The notes below the pieces were generated by a model, which did no database searches, had not been told where the DNA came from, and saw nothing but the letters and a program-made list of their open reading frames with translations. Below are positions 56,851-64,000 of a DNA stretch of 64,000 nt, piece after piece. A program made the translations under genes and the position numbers. This DNA comes from Scilla litardierei (lineage: Eukaryota > Streptophyta > Magnoliopsida > Asparagales > Asparagaceae): contig CM061140.1 in assembly GCA_030789695.1 (NCBI GenBank), positions 170,152,319-170,216,318 of the forward strand, in the 5' to 3' direction. How positions within the stretch are numbered: position 1 is the stretch's first letter; each line of letters begins with the position of its first letter.

Positions 56851-59363
56851 TGTCACGCCCCGCTTCCCAAAAATGTGGAGGCGAGACGTGAGAAGGTCCG
56901 CACAGACTTGAAGCCGTGAAGCTCCAAGTCTGATAAGCGTATAAAAACACTTATTATGGCAAGTCCTTGCAAAGCGAAACGAAACAACAATGATAATAAG
57001 GAAATGAGACGACATTTTATTGAATCTCCAAATGTCCATAAACAAATTACAATATCGCAGAAAAGCCACCAGGCTAAAGAAAAAAGAGTCTAAGGCCTAA
57101 ACATGGCCAACAAGGAATAACATACATACAAGGGTGCCACACACCGACAACTAACAGGAATCCTAAAACATAAAGGAAAACTCAACAAGTCACCGGTGTC
57201 CACAAGACTCCTCCTCAGCAAACACAACGTCCTCTGCAACAAGCTCTGGCTCGGCAACTAACATGCGACACCCAAGGAGAAAGGGGCACATGTCAGCAAG
57301 TCTGGAAAGACTTGAGCAAGGAAACTGAAAGGAAGGTAAACTAGCAACCTAGCAGTTATAGTATGCATGACATGGCAGTTATAACATGAGTGCACAAGCA
57401 AGACATGGCGAGACAATAAGTACAAGAGAACAATTATCGGGACAAGACAAGAGTAGCCAAGCTACTAACAATCTCAATCATTTCACGTTGTTTTGTAGAT
57501 GTTTACGCCCTTCAGCTGAATGGTACATCATTCACACCGATCGGCACTAAACACTACCCCACCCCAGAGTTTACGCCTTACAACTGCAGTTGCTGATCGG
57601 GCAGACTCCCAGTTGAATGGCCGCTTAACCCTTACCCCATCCCACACGTAAACAAGCCAGGGTCCCTGCACATGAGCCCAGCAAGTGAGCCAGGGTTGCC
57701 CCGCACGGGAGCTTGTTTCTTAGTTCACAATTCAATAGCGAGCGTTGGGGTTAGCAACTCATTATGCTCGCTTCTGGTCACGAGCCAGGAAACACAAGTA
57801 TGGCGTAGGGGACACCTAGCCTCAATATCGAGCGTTGGGGTTAGCAACTCATTATGCTCGCTTCTGGTCACGAGCCAGGAACTATCAGTTTTGTAGCGTG
57901 AGCTACACATTCACGATGAACAATCGATTTATGCAATGTCATGAACAGATATTCGCGTACCGTTAATTGTATTTAAACGTGACAGGGAAAATGCAATGAC
58001 ATGAACAATATTCGCGTACCGTTAATTGTAATTAAACATGACATACAAGCATGATAAGGGTGACGGACCAAGCTTCGTTGTCAAGCTAGGTCAATGGCGT
58101 CTAGACGGCTATCCTTTCACCGTCTAGTCTCTTTTACGCTAAAACAAGGAAATGGCCTAAGACATGGCCCAAACCCTAAGTGGCAAGTTTCACTTGCCTA
58201 GCACCTGGGATGATGATCACGAAGGTTCGTCTCGCGGATGCTAATCTACGGGGAAATCGCTGTTATGGGGAGACAACCATCAAAACAACATTCATTCATT
58301 AGGGTTTCATAAAAATACAAATAGGTTATGAAAACACCGAGAGATCGATTTCTTACCGAGAGGTGGCGGAAGAAACACTCCGGAGAACCTATGGATCAGA
58401 TCTGGAAAGGATGGATAAGTTTGGAGAACTAGGGGTTTTGGGGGATTTTGGGGATTTGATGAGATTTTGGGGAAGATGAGAGGTGGAATGAGTTGATGGA
58501 TGGTTTAGATGATGGATCTTGGGCTTGGAATGAAGGAATAAGGCTTGGAGGAAGATGGGGGCTCAATGGAGGAGAAACTAAGGTTTTGGGTCGAGTGGAG
58601 GAAGAAGAAAACGTTTGGGAGGGGTATAAATAGGTTGGGCTGGCGGCTCCCCAGAAATTAGGGTTTTAACACAGACTAGTCGGTCAAAGAGCAACCACTG
58701 ACCGACTAGTTTGGCAACTAGTCGGTCGGTCGACCAACGCAGACCGACTAAGTGTAAACAGTAACTTCTGAACGAAAATAGGATTTGGATTTAGTCGGTC
58801 GATGAACAAATGCTGACCGACTAGTTTCTCATCTAGTCGGTCGACGAACGTTCTTAGACCGACTAAGAATGAACAGTAACTCGGCTGTACAGAAGAACTA
58901 GGAATTAGTCGGTCTGAGTACAAAACTTAACCGACTAGTTTGACAACTAGTCGGTCGAAAGATGAACTTAGACCGACTAAACAAATACAGTAACTCCTGA
59001 ATTATAATCAAAGCCCACTAGTCGGTCCATTAAGGATTGCCGACCGACTAGATTGAAATCTAGTCGGTTGGTTCTCCTTCTTGAACCAACTAACGTGCAC
59101 GAAAAGTGTCGATTCGAAGCGCGAAGCTTCAGGAAGATTTCTATGGCTTCTAGGATCGATTTATACTCTAAGATATGAGCGATTTGAAGCTCGTCACGAA
59201 TGACTTACTCCGAAATCGACGATCGAATGAAGAAGCTAGAAAATCACGACGAAACGATCGAAAGTGAAAGCTATGGCGACGAAAACCACACATCCAAGGA
59301 GAAAATCCACCAAGCATATATTTTAATATAGATAATCCAATTACATGAAAACCAGTCGTTACA
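56851..59363 (-). repeat. 5' LTR of the LARD element
   Basis: Equivalent of 50241-52753 with about 18 substitutions. TATA box at 58632-58625 and hairpin array 58674-59100 are kept. Confidence 0.93.
58674..59100. repeat. Hairpin array of GTCGGT / ACCGAC motifs in the LARD 5' LTR
   Basis: Same array as at 52064-52490 with one or two base changes outside the cores. Confidence 0.92.
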
Positions 59364-59578
59364 ATATGGCTAAACATGCCATGACATATTTCCTTTCATT
59401 TATTTAGTGTGAGAGTGCTGTGGCGTAATGTATCTTCAATTATGGTTTGTAATAATGTATGCTGGTTTGATTATTTTTGTACATCTCTGCATCGCGGTTG
59501 TATTGTTTTCACTGGTGATCTGCAGATATGCAAATGTAATCAAATAAGTAATGACCCCCCTGAGAGCGGGTCGTTATA
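59364..59578 (+). mobile_element. 3' end of another large Tekay-like LTR
   Basis: ATTTTTGTACATCTCTGCAT onward, through TTTTCACTGG to CTGAGAGCGGGTCGTTATA, matches the last 150 bp of the LTRs ending at 26166 and 29644. It is interrupted on its left by the LARD insertion; the left flank of that insertion (before 50236) may hold its remainder. Confidence 0.7.
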
Positions 59579-59582
59579 ATAA

Positions 59583-60959
59583 TGTTAGGATAACGAGTCA
59601 CCCCATGTACATTTTTATGTTGATCAAATGCGTCATCTAATCATATATGAGTACATGAATAAAGAGTAAGGCAAATCAAAGTGCACTCGAGATCTTGCAA
59701 GTTCAACAAGTCATTGCAATCAAATGAATCAAGACAACGAGTTTGAAGTATCAAGATTGCATCAAGAAGCTTAATGCAAATTTTATTTGATGTAATTTTC
59801 TTAGTATGTCCTAGAATGTTAACGCCTTAGTTGAAGCATGCGCGCACACGCAAATGAATTACTTAAAATATTCTCAAAATGTTTAGAAAAGTTTTTCGAA
59901 AAATTTCCTAATCTATTTAGGTCAAAAACCATGTTTGTAAGCATACTGGTCGACCAGTCTAGCACTTAGTCGACTAGGTCTGACACGGACTTCATAGGCT
60001 AACAGCCATGTCAAACTAGTCGACCAATGTAGACGGTCTGATGGACTAGTATACGAACTATAGTTGCCTAGCACATGCACTCTGGTTGACCAGAAAATAC
60101 AGAGAGCAAAACAACTTTGTGACATGTATGGTCTAGTCAACCAGAGTACATTTCATAGTCGACCGGTCATGCATAGTCCATTAGTATATGTACATTAATT
60201 AACTAGTAACTAGCAATTGGCTTATACTATGAAGTTTTGTACTAGACATTATTGACCGGCGGAAGGGGCATTTTGGGCAATCTGTGTTGACCTGAAATCC
60301 ACATACATATAGATAGTTTTTTAGATTTTAATGCATGATTTTAATGTTCAATTTCCAATGAGAAAAATTGTTTAAATCTCAAAAGTTTTAAAGAAAAACT
60401 CTTGTCTTTGACCAAGTTTTCCAAGTTTTTCAATTTTTTGTTTGGCCAACATTTGATCTTCCAAGAGCTTTAATTCCATTCTTTGAATATCAAGCTCTTT
60501 TATAGCCACTACACATTCATAAGAGTTTCAAGTCAAGGCTATATGTATTTTGTACCAAATCTCTTGAAGTATAAAACCCTCGTGGGAAGAGGATGGTATT
60601 AGAAATCATCAAGTTTGAGTTGATTTGTAAAAATCATCGAAAATAAGAGGTGGTTGTACTATTTGTTGAAATAGTGGAATTAGCCAAGTGGGAATTGGGT
60701 GCTGGCTGTATGTCATGTGTTGATTGAACCAAGGTAACTATTGTGTTTGCGCCTGTTTAATTTCCGTGTTATGTATGATCTCTTACTTATTCTATTTCCG
60801 CAGCATACTCTATTGCAAGATATAATTATAATTGATTAAAATCAAAATAGGTAACACTAATTGTAATCTTATGTAGAATACTATAGAGGATTTTTAATAT
60901 TTCATAAATACTATTAACACCCACCCCAGTGTTTGTTTGCCATCTCAAGAGACCTAACA
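59583..60959 (+). mobile_element. Probable copia-type LTR remnant with palindromes
   Basis: Starts TGTTAGGATA and ends GACCTAACA (TG...CA with a 7-bp inverted repeat TGTTAGG/CCTAACA). TATAAAA at about 60570. ATTAACACCCACCCC near the end resembles the tail of SIRE-type LTRs. Palindromes ACTGGTCGACCAGT (59945-59958) and TAGTCGACTA (59968-59977), plus further half-sites, lie to 60165. No target duplication (AATAA versus GACTA) and no second copy, so the boundaries are tentative. Confidence 0.5.
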
Positions 60960-61043
60960 GACTAAACATACCTTAATTATACACTAATTATCTTTTAATA
61001 ACTAGAACCAATTGCTCATTACATAGACTTAATTTCTTATTAC
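60960..61043. other. Short AT-rich spacer
   Basis: No feature seen. Confidence 0.5.
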
Positions 61044-61412
61044 ACGCTCCCGGGAGGCGGGGGGCGGGGGCGGGGGGCGGACGAGTATGGGGAGCCGAGG
61101 ATGGGCTGGAGGGGGATAAGGCAGGGGGGGCTTGGGGGGAATGGGGGATGTGGAGGCGGATGAGGTGGATGTGGATGGGGATGGGGAGGGGCTGTCGATG
61201 CTGGGGAGGCGGGGAGGGGGACTGGTGAGTGGTGGAGGGGGGCGGTCGACGAGGTGCTGGGTAGGGGGAGGATGGGTAGGGGGGCTGAGGAGAATCTGGA
61301 GGGGGCTAGGGCAGGGAGCGGAGGGGGGATGGGGATGGGGGGGGTATGTGGATGTGGGATGTGGAGGGGCTTGGAATGCTGGGGAGGCGCGGCAAGGGGC
61401 TGGTGAATAGTA

Positions 61413-61445
<33 letters not shown>

Positions 61446-61446
61446 C
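61044..61446. repeat. G-rich low-complexity tract with a 31-base G run
   Basis: The plus strand is almost pyrimidine-free in long stretches (GGGGAGGCGGGGAGGGGG). Two imperfect tandem copies of about 185 bp begin near 61100 and 61285. A run of 31 G ends it (61415-61445). Two overlapping minus-strand Pro-rich frames of about 145 codons exist only because the strand is C-rich. Confidence 0.88.
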
Positions 61447-61751
61447 GATGAGGGGCTATGGAACATATCAGCAACTTAATATTAGCAGCTTCGTAAATTA
61501 GTTAATTAAGGTAATTACTTTTTTTGTGATTTGCTGCATAATATCAACATCTTCTTATCTGGATATTTTGATTTTGGGCATTGAATTCTTTAATGAACAC
61601 AAAGGTACATGACCTGAGCAAATTTCACAAGCATGATCAACAAGCACAAAGATATGTGCGTGATGAATAAATAGAGACATGAACAGATCAATTTGGAAAA
61701 GAGCAATCTGCGGTTTTTTTAAAAATAAGGCATTGTTGGTATTTTTATTAA
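61447..61751. other. AT-rich intergenic DNA
   Basis: No gene or repeat recognised. Confidence 0.5.
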
Positions 61752-62029
61752 AAGGGTTTTTCTCATATTAGTCCCTTAAATTTTGTGTATTTTGATATTA
61801 GTCCCTTAAATCTTTATAATTTGATTTTAGTCCCTTAAAGGGACTATTTAGGTTAAACATTAAACATTTAAGGGACTATTTAGGTTAACAAAAGGGACTA
61901 TTTAGGTTAACAAAAGGGATTATTTAGATTAACGTTAAACATTTAAGGGACTAAATTCAAATTACAAAGATTTAAGGGACTAATATCAAAATACACATAA
62001 TTTAAGGGACTAATATGAGAAAAACCCTT
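61752..62029. mobile_element. Fold-back MITE, 278 bp
   Basis: Long terminal inverted repeats: AAGGGTTTTTCTCATATTAG on the left mirrors the right end ATGAGAAAAACCCTT, and both arms carry three TAGTCCCTTAAA/TTTAAGGGACTA units. Flanked by perfect ATTAA target duplications (61747-61751 and 62030-62034). The middle has three direct copies of GGGAYTATTTAGRTTAA. No coding capacity. It lies about 150 bp upstream of the COX10 start codon. Superfamily not determined. Confidence 0.85.
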
Positions 62030-62034
62030 ATTAA

Positions 62035-62177
62035 AATTAAGGTTTCTGTGAACTGAGCAAAAAGATATGTTCGCATAGCACTTCACAAAATCGAGGAACA
62101 AACGGAAGCCAGCTACACGGTCATAACTTTATTAGAATAAATCCCCCTTCGCCGTCGGCGAACAGACATCGGCCGCC
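62035..62177 (+). promoter_or_regulatory. Upstream region of COX10
   Basis: Short stretch between the MITE and the start codon with AGAATAAATCCC (about 62135) and a GC-rich leader. No clear TATA box; promoter role is inferred from position. Confidence 0.35.
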
Positions 62178-62521
62178 ATGTGGAGAGGCAGCGCTGCGAG
62201 GTGCATCTCGACTAAGCTTTTTCCATCTCGAGGATCAAACCCCAACAACATCCCTAGATCCACTTCCACTCTCTCCTCATTCGAAGATCTGCTCATCGGA
62301 AGAAGACTCGGCCTCCTCCTCCGTTCTGAGATCCACTCATCCTCGCATCAATTTAAGCTAGCTAGAAGGGAGGCGGTCGGCTTATCCACCGACTCCCCAG
62401 CCGAGGCATCGGCGGCGGTGATAGGATCTCTTGGCCCGGCGGCTAAGAGGGCTAGGGATTTCTCCGACGCCCTCAGTCACTACGGCCACTGCTACTGGGA
62501 GCTCTCCAAAGCTCGCCTTAG
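62178..62521 (+). CDS. COX10: Protoheme IX farnesyltransferase, mitochondrial (COX10-like), exon 1
   Basis: COX10 farnesylates protoheme IX to heme O in the inner mitochondrial membrane, the first step toward heme A for cytochrome c oxidase. 114 codons plus two bases from the ATG at 62178. The start is rich in Arg and Ser without early acidic residues (MWRGSAARC...), a mitochondrial presequence. It ends with SLGPAAKRARDFSDALSHYG and CYWELSKARL, which I recognise as the conserved segment just before the first membrane helix of plant COX10. The donor is CTTAG|GTTAGT at 62521/62522; a run-on frame to 62672 is intron. Membrane helices and the catalytic Asp-rich motifs must lie in later exons that I do not find before 64000, so the gene is partial in this window. 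Confidence 0.8.
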
Positions 62522-62943
62522 GTTAGTCGATCATCTTCCCACGTGTCTCCTTCACTTTTACCCCCCTTGTTTTCTTATTTTGAAGATTTTTATGCGTGAA
62601 CGTTTTGATAGATTCGACGGTTTTACGGGTGGTAGAAAACGCAATTTGCTCGAAATGGGACATATTAAATGATTTACAGTTGAAGATGGTAGAAGAGATA
62701 ATCGATATGTTCGCCAAATTCGAAATTTGCTAGAATTTATCTGTCTGCTATTGTTTACGTTATTTCTCTAACTGACTTTCAGGCTTTACAGTATATTGGA
62801 ATGCAAAGTAGTCTCACCGCTCAATTAACTTTTATGTATGTGAAACACACACTCTTGATTTTCCATTATTGGCCAGCGAATATAACTTGTTATCGTATTG
62901 TGAATAGCTTGACGTGTCCTTGACATGGGTTGAAGACGGACAA

Positions 62944-62976
62944 GCCAAAAGGTAGCCAAAAGGTAGCCAAAAGGTA
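62944..62976. repeat. Three tandem copies of AGCCAAAAGGT
   Basis: Perfect 11-bp repeat, three copies. Confidence 0.95.
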
Positions 62977-63195
62977 CCAGTTGTATTGTAACAGATTTCA
63001 AACATGCATATATGACGCATCCGATGCCAGACAACACCTAACTAATTTAAACTAATACAAGAGAAGGTCTAGTTTCGCAATAGCAGCAGTTGGGGTTCTA
63101 GCTTTATTCATACAGTATTAGAAAGAATCTTATTTGATTTTGAAAATCAAAGTTCAAGGCTAGTAAATAATGTGTGTCCGTATTTTTAATGGGAT

Positions 63196-63224
63196 CCCCC
63201 CCCCGGGGGGGGGGGGGGGGGGGG
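63196..63224. repeat. C9-G20 homopolymer hairpin
   Basis: Nine C directly followed by twenty G with no spacer, then CGCGG. Self-complementary for nine pairs. Homopolymer lengths are unreliable in assemblies. Confidence 0.9.
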
Positions 63225-64000
63225 CGCGGATACGAAACATACTCTCTTTCATTTATAGTACGTGACTAAGGCATCAAATTTTGAACGAAAAGCAAACTAA
63301 AGCCAAGTTTATTGATTTAGATAACATCTTTCATGAAAACGATCTATCGAGGGACTGGGTTAGGGAAAAGAGAGGACACCATCAAATAATACATGGAGTG
63401 TGTTAGCAACAGCGATGAAATGCTTGCTAAAGATGAATCTCTCATTGCAACTCAACACCAACCTATGATAAGGAAGCCAATACCATATGTCTAATACTTT
63501 CAACATGTATTGCATGATAATTCTTATACAACATGTATAAATGCTATAAACCATTGGCCAATAACCAGACCTAAACCGAGATTTTGAACTTTGGTCCTTG
63601 AGCTATCAGAGAAAGTAGCAATGCACACTTGAAGATGATACAAAGTGCCATGTTTGGGTTTCATTTTTCATAGTGGAACAATTTTCACTTTTAACGGATT
63701 CAAGGCAATCGAAATATCTGATATTACCTCTTTTGTTCAATATCCTTATGGTCTGTTTCTTTGGCATCATGACATTTTGCTAATCACTGAAGTTATGATT
63801 CCAATGCATTATCTAGTCTTCCACTATAACCAACTTTCTTAATATTGATCTACTTAGTCTCCGTTCAAATTTGTACTCCATGGGAAATCTTTGTATTTCA
63901 TAATTCTAAATGTTACTAAGAGCATATTGATCATAATATTCTCGTCTATAGTGTAGTCCTGTGCAATAGGTTTAAATTAAAGTGGAATTATATGTATCAA

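Larger units (their letters stand above)
50241..59363 (-). mobile_element. Non-autonomous large LTR element (LARD-type, Tekay-like)
   Basis: 9123 bp with two 2513-bp LTRs (50241-52753 and 56851-59363) at a constant offset of 6610. Perfect target duplication ATATG (50236-50240 and 59364-59368). LTR ends on the minus strand are TGTAACGACTGG...GGGGCGTGACA. The LTRs differ at about 18 positions by eye and show no length difference. The 4.1-kb interior has no open frame of any length and no gag, pol or integrase motif. It would need proteins from a related autonomous element. Orientation is set by the purine-rich tract AAGGTGGGTAGGA just before the left LTR on the minus strand and by TATTTATACC in the LTR. 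Confidence 0.92.
62522..64000 (+). other. Probable first intron of COX10 and beyond, no exon recognised
   Basis: AT-rich sequence after the exon 1 donor. I could not find the next COX10 exon (expected to start with the first membrane helix). Contains the 11-bp triplicate at 62944-62976 and the C/G homopolymer hairpin at 63196-63224. Confidence 0.4.

Noticed and set aside
61029..61474. Two Pro-rich minus-strand ORFs of about 145 codons
   Set aside because: Open in two frames because the strand is almost free of A and T; poly-Pro from the 31-base homopolymer.

Overview
The window is nuclear DNA of a flowering plant, most likely a eudicot. The evidence is the pair of nuclear genes with organelle-targeting first exons and GT/AG introns, and the plant-specific retrotransposon lineages (Sirevirus-type Ty1/copia, Athila-type Ty3/gypsy, Tekay-like large LTRs). 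No bacterial operons, tRNA or rRNA genes or CRISPR arrays were seen. Most of the 64 kb is transposable-element DNA. Species cannot be named from the sequence alone.

Only two host genes are recognisable, and both run off or are lost from the window. (1) On the minus strand at 7685-11455 there are six exons of a plastidial pyruvate kinase (beta-type, PKP3-like). They add up to 324 uninterrupted codons with matching splice phases; the 3' half is not seen. (2) On the plus strand at 62178-62521 is the first exon of mitochondrial protoheme IX farnesyltransferase (COX10-like); later exons would lie beyond the right edge.

Layout. 371-4027: truncated, decayed Sirevirus. 4028-4621: GC-rich unassigned block. 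4622-5322: gag start and 310-bp LTR of a gypsy element (minus). 6222-7377: solo Sirevirus LTR. 7685-11455: pyruvate kinase. 12200-22164: nearly intact Sirevirus (minus), LTRs differing by one base, target duplication GTAGT, inserted 0.74 kb upstream of the kinase ATG. 23035-34620: nest of large (about 3 kb) Tekay-like LTRs, two of them solo LTRs with perfect target duplications (26361-29644 ATCAC; 29746-32807 AACAC). 35366-45438: Athila-type element (plus), target duplication TTCGA. 45675-48095: solo LTR. 48096-50240: LTR-like remnant. 50241-59363: 9.1-kb non-autonomous element (LARD-type) with 2.5-kb LTRs and target duplication ATATG, no proteins. 59364-60959: LTR fragments. 61044-61446: G-rich tract. 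61752-62029: fold-back MITE. 62178 onward: COX10 exon 1 and intron.

The most unusual material is in the elements. The young Sirevirus is one reading frame of about 7.7 kb broken by only two stop codons. One separates pol from a 900-residue ORF in the env-like position; the other lies inside the integrase core. It also carries a dispersed perfect palindrome TGTTGCAACA (six copies, coding and non-coding). Several unrelated LTR families each carry their own cluster of palindromic or promoter-like motifs upstream of a TATA box: ACCGAC/GTCGGT hairpins in the LARD family, ACGTGGC repeats in Athila, GGTCGACC in the LTR at 59583, GGCGCC at 48590, and TGTTGNACA in the Sirevirus. All counts and ages were made by eye.
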